A DNA stretch of 64,000 nucleotides from NCBI GenBank assembly GCA_023436585.1, contig JAEZIN010000012.1, positions 186,001 through 250,000 of the forward strand. Reading direction: 5' to 3'. Each line of letters opens with the position of its first letter. The stretch's first letter is position 1. Position numbers and translations under genes: made by a program. Shown here in pieces: positions 18,096-25,705 of the stretch. The DNA comes from Bacillota bacterium. GTDB taxonomy: Bacteria > Bacillota > Clostridia > Christensenellales > Aristaeellaceae. The notes beneath the pieces were generated by a model. It was not told where the DNA came from. It ran no database searches and saw nothing but the letters and a program-made list of their open reading frames with translations.

Positions 18096-19882
18096 GACAT
18101 ACTCCCTTTTTCATCACGGATTATTTCTGTCCTATCCATGTCCTCAAACGGCATGCGCAGCACGATTTCCACCCTGAGCCCGCCCATGCTGCCATGGCTG
18201 ACCACAAGGCCGCTGCCTTGCCCAAACTTCAGCCGGAGACGCCGGTGGATGTTGATGATCCCCGTACACTCCTGCAGATCATCCGTTTCATTCAGCCGGC
18301 GGTTCATTTCCAAAAGTTCTTCCTCTGAAAGGGCCTCGCCGTTATTTTCCACGGTGATGACCAGGGCATCCGCCGTCCGCTGATATGATACGCTGACCTG
18401 TCCATTCTCCGCCACATCTTTGAGGCCGTGCTCAAAGGCGTTTTCCAAAACAGGCTGCAGAATCAGCCTTGGCACCATGATTTCAGCACAATCCTCCGGC
18501 AGCTCTTGCAAAGTCATTTTGATTCGTCTTAAAAAGCGCATCTGCTGGATGCGGGCATAGTTGTAGGCATGGGTGACTTCACTTAACAGCTTCACATCCA
18601 TCTGGGCATTACGGGTGATGAAACGGTAGTAATCGGACAGATAGGTCAAAAAAACCGTAATGTTCTCATAATCTTCATCCTTGGCCATGCGGTACAGGGT
18701 GAAGAAGCTGTTGTGCAAAAAATGCGGATTGATCTGCGCCTGCAATTGCCTCAGCTCCGCCCGCTGGGTTAATAGCTGCTGCTTATAGTTCATTTCAAAC
18801 AATTCTTGAAGCGCTTCGGCCATGCCGTTGAACGAATCATACAGATAGGCGAACTCATCGCTGGCGTTGTGCTCGATACGGGTGGAAAGGTCGCCCGTTT
18901 TCACCTTGCGCAGCGAACGCACCAGGCGGTTCATGGGCTTTTTGATCAGCGCATAGCTCGAGTAGGAAAACACAATGACCACCACCAAAGCTACAGCGGA
19001 AAATATGAAAAACAGCCTTTGGTACCGCCATATGCCCTGGTACACCTGTGTCTCCGGTATGTAGGTATACATTCCCATATTAAGATATTTGGAGAATGCA
19101 CCTACTACGAGATAGTTCTTTTCGTTATGTGTGATAGCCGCCTCGCCGCCGGTATGGATGTTTTCGGTTGTCTGGCTGTTTTGCTGGATGTACTCCGCCA
19201 TATCCTTTGCGGCATCGCTTTGAAGGCTGAATTCCTGGTCCATATTGGTGAGCAGCGTCCCGCCATCCTTGTACAGGTTAAAGGACATCAGGAATTTCTG
19301 TATGTCGCCGGTGGATAGTTCAATGATCAATATATACAATGGCGTCGCATCGGGATTGGCAGGAATGATGGGATACGCCGCGGCAAGATACAGCCTGCCT
19401 TCCACATAGGTAATGCGGGCGGCGGAATCATCCGCTTCGGCAGCCAGGATGGGCCGCCATTCATCGGTCAGGTTATCCACGCCGCCCTGGGCCGAAATCA
19501 TCTTTCCGCTTCTGGGCAGGTACAGGTTCACATCCTTAATATACTGGGAGCTGTTTTTCATCACGCTTAAGCGGTGCTGCAGCGCCAGCAGCGAACTGAC
19601 GCGCTGAAACTGGGACATGATGCTATATGCGTTTACATAGTAAAACACGTTTTCATCATTCAAGCATTCATATTGCAAAGTGACGATGCGTTGAATCTCC
19701 GACTCCAGCGTTTTTACGTAAAACGATGTGGTAGCATTCAGGGAGTTGACAATCTCCTGCCTGGCCATGCCGGAGCCCCAGCTGTATATGCCAAAACCAA
19801 GCACGTACATGGGGATCATGACCACCAGGAAAACGGACAATAACATGACAAAAACAGATTTTCTTGCAAACAGCCTCCGCAT
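18083..19882 (-). CDS. YesM-family sensor histidine kinase
   Basis: A 599-aa membrane sensor starting at 19882 (AGGAAAGG upstream); a longer reading frame to 19954 lacks a good ribosome site. Order of parts: a first transmembrane helix (about 10-32), an extracytoplasmic sensing domain of about 270 residues, a second helix near 285-305, HAMP linker, and a YesM-type kinase core with INPHFLHNSFFTL (phospho-acceptor His387) and an N-box (LQPVLENAFEHGLKD). It presumably senses an extracellular oligosaccharide, perhaps through the binding protein, and phosphorylates the overlapping AraC-type regulator. Confidence 0.93.
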   Translation of the reverse strand: MRRLFARKSVFVMLLSVFLVVMIPMYVLGFGIYSWGSGMARQEIVNSLNATTSFYVKTLESEIQRIVTLQYECLNDENVFYYVNAYSIMSQFQRVSSLLALQHRLSVMKNSSQYIKDVNLYLPRSGKMISAQGGVDNLTDEWRPILAAEADDSAARITYVEGRLYLAAAYPIIPANPDATPLYILIIELSTGDIQKFLMSFNLYKDGGTLLTNMDQEFSLQSDAAKDMAEYIQQNSQTTENIHTGGEAAITHNEKNYLVVGAFSKYLNMGMYTYIPETQVYQGIWRYQRLFFIFSAVALVVVIVFSYSSYALIKKPMNRLVRSLRKVKTGDLSTRIEHNASDEFAYLYDSFNGMAEALQELFEMNYKQQLLTQRAELRQLQAQINPHFLHNSFFTLYRMAKDEDYENITVFLTYLSDYYRFITRNAQMDVKLLSEVTHAYNYARIQQMRFLRRIKMTLQELPEDCAEIMVPRLILQPVLENAFEHGLKDVAENGQVSVSYQRTADALVITVENNGEALSEEELLEMNRRLNETDDLQECTGIINIHRRLRLKFGQGSGLVVSHGSMGGLRVEIVLRMPFEDMDRTEIIRDEKGSMSCTD

Positions 19883-20007
19883 GCGATCGACCTTTCCTGA
19901 AGAAAAATTGCGAATAATTTCTGCATAATTGTACACAAATTGAATTTCTTCCAAAAATTATAGCTTCATATCGGTTATTGTTTTATGCAAAACCGAATAT
20001 ACAATGT

Positions 20008-20036
20008 ATCGTAATGCTTTCTTATATAGCTGTCAA
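20008..20036 (-). promoter_or_regulatory. Strong sigma-A-type promoter for the sensor kinase/regulator pair
   Basis: On the minus strand a perfect -35 TTGACA (20036-20031) is separated by 17 bp from -10 TACGAT (20013-20008). Transcription would begin near 20001, leaving a leader of about 120 nt before the kinase start. The leader contains an inverted repeat TCGGTT...AACCGA. The 317-bp space from 19883 to 20199 otherwise holds only the rsmH terminator and no gene I can support. Confidence 0.7.
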
Positions 20037-20091
20037 GCGTGTAACATTTACTGACAATACGTTCTGCACAGCACCAAAGCCACACGCACAG

Positions 20092-20130
20092 AAAATAAAA
20101 AGACTGGAGAAACGTTGATTTTCCAGCCTT
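20092..20130 (-). terminator. Intrinsic terminator after the rsmH paralogue
   Basis: The minus strand reads GGCTGGAAAATCAACGTTTC then TCCAGTCTTTTTATTTT: a CTGGA/TCCAG stem extended by AAA/TTT with one bulge, followed by a T-rich tail. It lies about 70 bp after the rsmH stop and marks the end of the tdh-kbl-rsmH unit. Confidence 0.7.
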
Positions 20131-20199
20131 CAAAACAGTAACTATCCACTTAAACGAATGCGGCGGTCTACTTAGGAAAATGAGCGCCATCACTGCACC

Positions 20200-21264
20200 C
20201 TACGCTTTGACCGCCCATCGCAATTTGGCGGAACGCGCACGGCTGTTGGCATGGCATTCTTCAGGTGTTGGGCGGATAGGATCGGGAGCTATTTCACGAT
20301 ACACGCCTTCACGAAAAAACTGCTTAAATGATTTTTTCACTCTTCTATCTTCACCGGAATGAAAGGAAAGTATGGCCACACGCCCGCCCGAAGCCAATAC
20401 ATCGGGCAGTTTATACAAAAATTCATCCAGGGCTTCAAACTCATGATTGACATCAATCCGCAAGGCCTGGAAGCAGCGCTGACAGGATTTTTTGATATCG
20501 TCGTCGCTGATATGCGGAATGGACTTCAGTGCATTTTTGATGATGGTTTGCAATTGTGCTGTTGTTGCTATGTCCATTCCCCTTTTTCTGCCGGAAACAA
20601 TGCTGCGGGCGATTGCTTCGGCATAAGGCTCGTCCGCATTTTCGATGAGCATGCCCTTAAGTTCATCCAGGGAAATGGCCTTTAAGCGGGCTGCCGCCGA
20701 TATGCCTGTATTCGGATCAAGCCGCAAATCCAGCGGCCCGTCAAACTTAAAGGAAAACCCTCTTTCCGGATTATCGATTTGCATGGAAGAAATGCCCAGG
20801 TCGGCCAGCACGAAATGGAACGGACCGAATTCAGCCGCGACCTGGTCTATCCGGGAAAAATTCATTTGCCTAATCTGCAGAATTTCCGGGCCATAGCCCA
20901 GACGCTCCAACCGTTCTTTGGTACGTGGCAATTCAAGAGGATCTACATCAATAGCTACCAATCGTCCCTTTGATTGTAAGCATTTAAGCATCTCCAGCGT
21001 ATGGCCACCAAACCCCAAGGTTGCGTCCATGCCGGTTTGGCCTGGCGCAATCTGCAGAAATTCCAATATTTCTTTCACACAGATTGGAAGATGCATGCCG
21101 GCGGGCGTACGGCCCTTTTGAATCACCTTTGCGACATCATCAGCGTATTGCTCCGGCTGCAGTTCCTTGTATTTTTCCTGAAAGGTTTTGGGGTGGGTGC
21201 CTTTATACCGGACGCGCCGCTGGTGCTTTGGCTCATTTTCATCCATTTTGTTGTGTGAATCCAT
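20200..21264 (-). CDS. rsmH: RsmH-type 16S rRNA (cytosine1402-N4)-methyltransferase paralogue
   Basis: A 354-aa protein with all RsmH landmarks: SAM motif MDATLGFGGHTLEML (about 79-93), LADLGISSMQID, ERGFSFKFDGPLDLRLDP and near the end AILSFHSGEDRRVKKSFKQ and NSRARSAKLRWA. RsmH methylates N4 of C1402 in the decoding centre. Two things set it apart: an N-terminal extension of about 50 charged residues, and its location after threonine catabolism genes instead of the division/cell-wall cluster where rsmH usually lies with ftsL. It may be a second, divergent RsmH. The start is uncertain, as the ribosome site (GGGGAT) is weak and another ATG lies six codons inside. Confidence 0.85.
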   Translation of the reverse strand: MDSHNKMDENEPKHQRRVRYKGTHPKTFQEKYKELQPEQYADDVAKVIQKGRTPAGMHLPICVKEILEFLQIAPGQTGMDATLGFGGHTLEMLKCLQSKGRLVAIDVDPLELPRTKERLERLGYGPEILQIRQMNFSRIDQVAAEFGPFHFVLADLGISSMQIDNPERGFSFKFDGPLDLRLDPNTGISAAARLKAISLDELKGMLIENADEPYAEAIARSIVSGRKRGMDIATTAQLQTIIKNALKSIPHISDDDIKKSCQRCFQALRIDVNHEFEALDEFLYKLPDVLASGGRVAILSFHSGEDRRVKKSFKQFFREGVYREIAPDPIRPTPEECHANSRARSAKLRWAVKA

Positions 21265-21305
21265 TCTCTATCCCCGCCATCATCGCTGCTTTTGCACAGT
21301 TTCAA

Positions 21306-22493
21306 TTACAGCTTCAGCTCTTCCTTGACATCTACAAAGGCCAGTATGACCTTATCAATATCTTCCCGGGTATAGCCCGCGGACATCTGGGTCCGGATGC
21401 GTGCTTTTCCTTGTGGCACCACCGGATAGAAGAATCCCACCACATATACGTCTTTATCCAGCATCCTGGCGGCAAATTTGCCTGCCAATTTTGCGTCATA
21501 CAGCATGACGGGCGCAATGGGATGCTCGCCCGGAAGAATATCAAAGCCCAAATCGGCCATCTTCCGACGGAAATACCGGGTGTTATCAAACAGCCGTTCC
21601 CGATAGGAGGCATCCTCTTTTAACAGCTTCAAAACCTCCAGGGACGCCGCGGCCAGCGAGGGGGTCAGGGTATTGGAAAACAGGTAGGGACGGCTCCTTT
21701 GACGCAGCAGGTCGATAATTTCCTTCCTGCCGCTGGTGTAGCCTCCGGATGCACCGCCCATGGCCTTGCCAAGGGTGCCGGTCAAGATATCGATCCGTCC
21801 CATTACGCCGCAATATTCAGGGGTACCGCGGCCATGCTCGCCCATAAAGCCTACCGCGTGACTATCATCCACCATGACCAGTGCGTCGTATGCTTCGGCC
21901 AGGTCGCAGATGCCATGTAGGTTGGCAATGTATCCATCCATGGAGAACACACCGTCGGTAGCGATCATGATGTTTTCCGCACCCGCCGCTTTGGCCGCCT
22001 GCAGCTGCGCCTGCAAATCCTCCATATTATTGTTCTTGTAGCGATAGCGCATGGCCTTGCACAAACGGACGCCGTCTATGATGCTGGCATGGTTCAGTTC
22101 ATCACTGATGATGGCATCCTTTTCGTTAAGAAGCGTCTCAAACAGGCCGCCGTTGGCGTCAAAGCAGGAGGAATACAGAATCGTATCCTCCATTTGAAGG
22201 AACTCACTTAACGCGTTCTCCAAATCCTTATGGATTTGCTGCGTCCCGCAGATGAACCGGACGGAGGACAGCCCATAGCCCCATGTATCCAGCGCATCCT
22301 TGGCCGCCGCAATGACCCGGGGATGGTCGCACAGGCCCAGATAATTGTTGGCGCACAGGTTCAGCACACCTTTTCGCTCTGTGGTATCAATGCGAACGCC
22401 TTGCTTTGAGGTAATGATGCGTTCGTTCTTGTACAGCCCCTGTTCCTTGATCTCATTCAGCCGGGTGGCAAAGCTCGCAAGCGCTTTTTTCAT
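21306..22493 (-). CDS. kbl: Glycine C-acetyltransferase (2-amino-3-ketobutyrate CoA ligase)
   Basis: A 395-aa PLP enzyme, the same length as known Kbl proteins. It has the alpha-oxoamine synthase features: ANNYLGLCDHP, the FDANGGLFETLL active-site segment, VDDSHAVGFMGEHGRGTPEY, and PLP-binding Lys243 in LTGTLGKAMGGASGGY. It cleaves 2-amino-3-ketobutyrate with CoA to glycine and acetyl-CoA, completing threonine breakdown started by Tdh. It lies 18 bp downstream of tdh and 41 bp upstream of the rsmH paralogue, all in one direction. Confidence 0.95.
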   Translation of the reverse strand: MKKALASFATRLNEIKEQGLYKNERIITSKQGVRIDTTERKGVLNLCANNYLGLCDHPRVIAAAKDALDTWGYGLSSVRFICGTQQIHKDLENALSEFLQMEDTILYSSCFDANGGLFETLLNEKDAIISDELNHASIIDGVRLCKAMRYRYKNNNMEDLQAQLQAAKAAGAENIMIATDGVFSMDGYIANLHGICDLAEAYDALVMVDDSHAVGFMGEHGRGTPEYCGVMGRIDILTGTLGKAMGGASGGYTSGRKEIIDLLRQRSRPYLFSNTLTPSLAAASLEVLKLLKEDASYRERLFDNTRYFRRKMADLGFDILPGEHPIAPVMLYDAKLAGKFAARMLDKDVYVVGFFYPVVPQGKARIRTQMSAGYTREDIDKVILAFVDVKEELKL

Positions 22494-22511
22494 TTTCTAC
22501 TCTCCCCTGTA

Positions 22512-23543
22512 TTACAGGCTCCGCCAATCAAGCACGACCTTGCCGGCCTTGCCTTCGTTCATCACACGGAGTCCCTCTTCAAAATCCTTCACATCAAAAT
22601 GATGGGTAATGACGGGGGTAATATCCAGGCCGCTTTGAAGCATGGCGCTCATCTTGTACCATGTTTCAAACATTTCACGCCCATAGATGCCTTTGAGCAT
22701 CAGCCCCTTGAAGATGACGTCATTCCAGTCGATTACAGTTCCGGGCTTGATGAAACCCAAAATGGCGATTCGCCCATGATTGGACATGCTGGAGATCATG
22801 CCGTTGAAAGCGTCTGGCGCGCCGCTCATTTCAAGCCCTACATCAAAGCCTTCGCGCATTCCCAGCTCATGCATGACATCCTTCAGGCTCTCCTGAGCGC
22901 TGTTTACGCAACGCGTCACACCGACCTTCTGAGCCAGCTCAAGACGGAAGGGATTGATGTCGCTGATGACGACCTTGCGCGCACCTACATGCTTGGCCAC
23001 AGCCGCGGCCATAATGCCAATCGGACCGGCGCCTGTGATAAGCACGTCCTCCCCCGTCATGTCAAAGGACAGGGCTGTATGCACCGCGTTTCCCAGCGGG
23101 TCAAAGCATGCCACAATGTCATCCGGAATATCCGGGCTGCACCGCCAGACATTCGTGTACGGGATGCTCAAATACTCGGCAAACGCGCCATCCCGGTTGA
23201 CGCCAACGCCACGTGTGTTCGGGCAGTTATGCCTGCGGCCGGCCAGGCAGTTGCGGCATTCCCCGCAAACAATGTGGCCTTCTCCCGATACGCGTTCCCC
23301 GATTTTAAATCCCTTCACATGGCTGCCCAGCGCCGCGATCTCCCCCACAAACTCATGGCCGATGGTAAGCGGGGTCTTGATGGTTTTCTGCGCCCAGGCG
23401 TCCCAATTGTATATGTGAAGGTCTGTCCCGCAGATAGCTGTTTTCGTGATCTTGATCAGCACGTCTTCGTCGCCATAGTTGGGCATTGGGACGTCTTTGA
23501 ATGTCAAACCACGCTCGGGACGTTCCTTAACCAGTGCTTTCAT
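22512..23543 (-). CDS. tdh: L-threonine 3-dehydrogenase
   Basis: A 343-aa zinc medium-chain dehydrogenase. Catalytic zinc ligands Cys38 (AICGTDLHIYNWDAW) and His63-Glu64 (TIGHEFVGE), the four-Cys structural zinc site (CGECRNCLAGRRHNC) and the NAD-binding GAGPIGIMAAAVA are all present at the positions expected for Tdh. It oxidises threonine to 2-amino-3-ketobutyrate, the substrate of the kbl product encoded next. The start has AAGGAGG upstream. A weak promoter (TTATAC as -10) may lie about 35-40 bp before the start. Confidence 0.95.
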   Translation of the reverse strand: MKALVKERPERGLTFKDVPMPNYGDEDVLIKITKTAICGTDLHIYNWDAWAQKTIKTPLTIGHEFVGEIAALGSHVKGFKIGERVSGEGHIVCGECRNCLAGRRHNCPNTRGVGVNRDGAFAEYLSIPYTNVWRCSPDIPDDIVACFDPLGNAVHTALSFDMTGEDVLITGAGPIGIMAAAVAKHVGARKVVISDINPFRLELAQKVGVTRCVNSAQESLKDVMHELGMREGFDVGLEMSGAPDAFNGMISSMSNHGRIAILGFIKPGTVIDWNDVIFKGLMLKGIYGREMFETWYKMSAMLQSGLDITPVITHHFDVKDFEEGLRVMNEGKAGKVVLDWRSL

Positions 23544-23776
23544 GCAACGCTTCCTCCTTGATGATAGAACCTACGAATGAATCCGTATAAGAATCAAATG
23601 TATCACTTAGTCTCCATGCCCATTTTTCGTCGCAGAACAACCATTTACCTGCTAAACAAAAGGTGATTCTCATTGGAAATTATGCCATGAACCATGCCAA
23701 TATAACCCATGCCACATCCCCCAGCCAGTGCCTTGCAATTGAGTATTATGGCTCATTTGCTTATCCATAAATAATA

Positions 23777-23808
23777 GACCATCCGGGCAAATTATCGCCC
23801 AGATGGTC
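23777..23808 (-). terminator. Intrinsic terminator after the sigma/anti-sigma pair
   Basis: GACCATC and GATGGTC, each flanked inwards by GGGC/GCCC, form a stem of about 11 bp with one mismatch, 19 bp after the stop of the DUF4367 gene, followed on the minus strand by TATTATTTATGG. The rest of the 283-bp space before tdh (23544-23826) shows no gene; it carries the tdh leader and weak promoter. Confidence 0.6.
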
Positions 23809-23826
23809 TTCAGCCGGCCTTCCGTG

Positions 23827-24852
23827 TTACTTCAAGCTTTCAGCGATAGCCAGCAGCTGTTCTTTGCCAAGATGATCCGCACGAATGGTGTATGCCGCGC
23901 TGTCGTAATCAAAGGGAACAGCAGAGCGGTCATCCATTGCCGAATAGGTATAGGGAATCGGCCATGGATAATATGTTTTGGGGGACATCCCTTCTTTTTT
24001 TAGATGAAGTGCGTTTGGGAGCTCATAACCTGTATCCTGCGTATACAACCCTTCCGCCATTCCCGTCACCGATACGGCCTCGCTTTTCCCCTCCGCACCC
24101 AAATTGAAGGAATATCTTGACCCCGCTTGATCCCGGTAACAACCGAACACCAGCCTGTTTCCTTGTTCATCAGAAAATATCATGCCATAGCTTTCAATGT
24201 CGGACTCGTAGGGGCCTAATGCGCGGAATTTTTTTATGAGTATGCCATCGTCCGTCGTTTCTTCTCCCAACTGTTCAAGCCCCGCGTCATATGTCTTTTT
24301 TGACACAAAATACGAAAGCTCTCCGGAAACAAAATGGTATCCATCCGGAATCCACTCAGGGAGCAATAACTCCTTGTCCGCGCCTTTCACATACTGCTTC
24401 ATTTGTTCCAACGAGTGGCATTTTGTTTTAATGTAATGGGTGACCTGCGTTTCCTCCCAGATTTCCGCCATCCATATCTCGTCATCAGGCGCATTTTTTA
24501 TTAGCTCCTTCGCTTTTACCGCTCGCGCCTGCATCAGGGCTGTATCTTCCGCGGTCATAACGGATACGAAATCTTCTTCAGATGCCGGGTTCCCCCGCCA
24601 GTCAACAAGCCTCACCCGCTGCGAAATGGCAAAGGCGGATACGCTCAGCAAGCCCAATATCAATACGCCCAATACCAACGAACGCCTGTTCACGCGCCAC
24701 GGAGCGCCCGTCTGCATCCCGAATGGCCATCCCCGGCTTGCCGACTCACGGGCTGCAGAAGCCTTTTGTTGAATGTTTTGCAGCATCCTTTTTTTATCCT
24801 CATTGGCTGGCGTCGCGCAGTTCCAAGCATCGATCAACTTCGAATTCTTCAT
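23827..24852 (-). CDS. DUF4367-type membrane protein, probable anti-sigma partner
   Basis: A 341-aa single-pass protein: a short cytoplasmic N-terminus, one transmembrane helix at about 57-80 (SLVLGVLILGLLSVSAFAIS) and a large outside domain ending in a DUF4367-like region (LLLPEWIPDGYHFVSGELSY, then YYPWPIPYTYSAMDD). Its start lies inside the end of the sigma-factor gene (53-bp overlap), the usual layout for an ECF sigma factor and its membrane-bound anti-sigma factor. The regulatory role is inferred from position and topology; no zinc-binding anti-sigma motif is visible. Confidence 0.65.
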   Translation of the reverse strand: MKNSKLIDAWNCATPANEDKKRMLQNIQQKASAARESASRGWPFGMQTGAPWRVNRRSLVLGVLILGLLSVSAFAISQRVRLVDWRGNPASEEDFVSVMTAEDTALMQARAVKAKELIKNAPDDEIWMAEIWEETQVTHYIKTKCHSLEQMKQYVKGADKELLLPEWIPDGYHFVSGELSYFVSKKTYDAGLEQLGEETTDDGILIKKFRALGPYESDIESYGMIFSDEQGNRLVFGCYRDQAGSRYSFNLGAEGKSEAVSVTGMAEGLYTQDTGYELPNALHLKKEGMSPKTYYPWPIPYTYSAMDDRSAVPFDYDSAAYTIRADHLGKEQLLAIAESLK

Positions 24853-25336
24853 GATGATCCTCCTTCAGCAAATCCTTGAGAATCTTCCTGCCCTCGCTGA
24901 GATGATTTCGGATGGTCGCCGGCGGTCTATGAAGCATCGCCGCGATATCCTTCGTGGAATAACCTTCGTAGTAATACAGATAGATGGCCAGTTTGTACCT
25001 GTCCGGCAGGGATAGGATGAGCTCCAGTGTTTCATCTGTCTGTACTGCATCGCTGCTTGCGGCCACGCAATCGTCCATACTGACCGTCTTGCGGTGCCAG
25101 CGTTTCAGCATGTTTTTGCATATGTTTGAAGCTGTAACAATGAGCCACGCCTTTTCATGCCCGGCGCCTTCCATGTGTTTGTCGCATGCGATGAGCTTCA
25201 GGAAGGTATCCTGCACCGCGTCCTCGGTGTTCATTTTGTTTTTCATATAGGAATAACACAGCCGATACACGGTATCCACATGGCGAGCATAAATCTCTTC
25301 GATTTCCTTGTCCGTACGCGACAAAGATTTCCGCAC
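24800..25336 (-). CDS. ECF-type RNA polymerase sigma factor
   Basis: A 178-aa sigma-70 family protein with region 2 (TVYRLCYSYMKNKMNTEDAV followed by QDTFLKL) and region 4 (LPDRYKLAIYLYYYEGYSTK followed by DIAAMLHRPPATIRNHLSEG). GTG at 25336 is chosen because AAAGGTGGTG stands just upstream; an ATG ten codons earlier has no ribosome site. It overlaps the following membrane gene, so the two form a sigma/anti-sigma unit. The targets are unknown. A TATACT at 25460-25465 on the minus strand could be its -10 element, with no clear -35. Confidence 0.85.
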   Translation of the reverse strand: MRKSLSRTDKEIEEIYARHVDTVYRLCYSYMKNKMNTEDAVQDTFLKLIACDKHMEGAGHEKAWLIVTASNICKNMLKRWHRKTVSMDDCVAASSDAVQTDETLELILSLPDRYKLAIYLYYYEGYSTKDIAAMLHRPPATIRNHLSEGRKILKDLLKEDHHEEFEVDRCLELRDASQ

Positions 25337-25604
25337 GCTCTCACCACCTTTCAAATATAGAAACAACCAGGATATGAAAAATGTCGGCCGAAAGCAAAAA
25401 ATCAGTTTGCTGCGTTTGCTTTATGAGCGTTTGTGAATCATGATCAAGCAATCTCATTGAGTATAACATAATGATTCGACGGCTTCGAAGGTTAATAAAT
25501 TGGCAGACCTGCCGGAATGCAGAAACATCAATCAATTTGTTACTTCCAGTATATTTTTGCTATGCAAGAATTGATTATGGCTCTTGCTTCCCTCTATACC
25601 TGGC

Positions 25605-25633
25605 TTGCGGTCTTTTCCCCTTTGTGATAAGAT
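25605..25633 (+). promoter_or_regulatory. Promoter of the GH94 phosphorylase gene
   Basis: TTGCGG (25605-25610) and TAAGAT (25628-25633) are separated by 17 bp; transcription would start near 25640. The rest of the 25337-25705 space is the sigma-factor leader on the other strand. I see no gene in it. Confidence 0.5.
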
Positions 25634-25681
25634 AAATGAAACGTTGCGGAAAATTATGGGTTGTTTCTGCCCAAAATCTAA

Positions 25682-25693
25682 AACGATTTCGTT
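25682..25693. promoter_or_regulatory. Inverted repeat AACGATTTCGTT, candidate operator
   Basis: AACGA and TCGTT flank a two-base centre in the leader of the GH94 gene, just before its AGGAGG ribosome site. The position downstream of the promoter suits a repressor such as a LacI- or GntR-family sugar regulator, but no regulator gene is adjacent and a 12-bp palindrome could be chance. Confidence 0.3.
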
Positions 25694-25705
25694 GAGGAGG
25701 TTCCC

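Noticed and set aside
19975..20193. 72-codon minus-strand frame between the kinase and rsmH
   Set aside because: It spans the rsmH terminator and the kinase promoter, lacks a ribosome site and has an odd Cys/Trp-rich composition.
23544..23776. Space upstream of tdh considered for a T-box or glycine riboswitch
   Set aside because: No T-box sequence, tandem glycine aptamer core or antiterminator was recognised.
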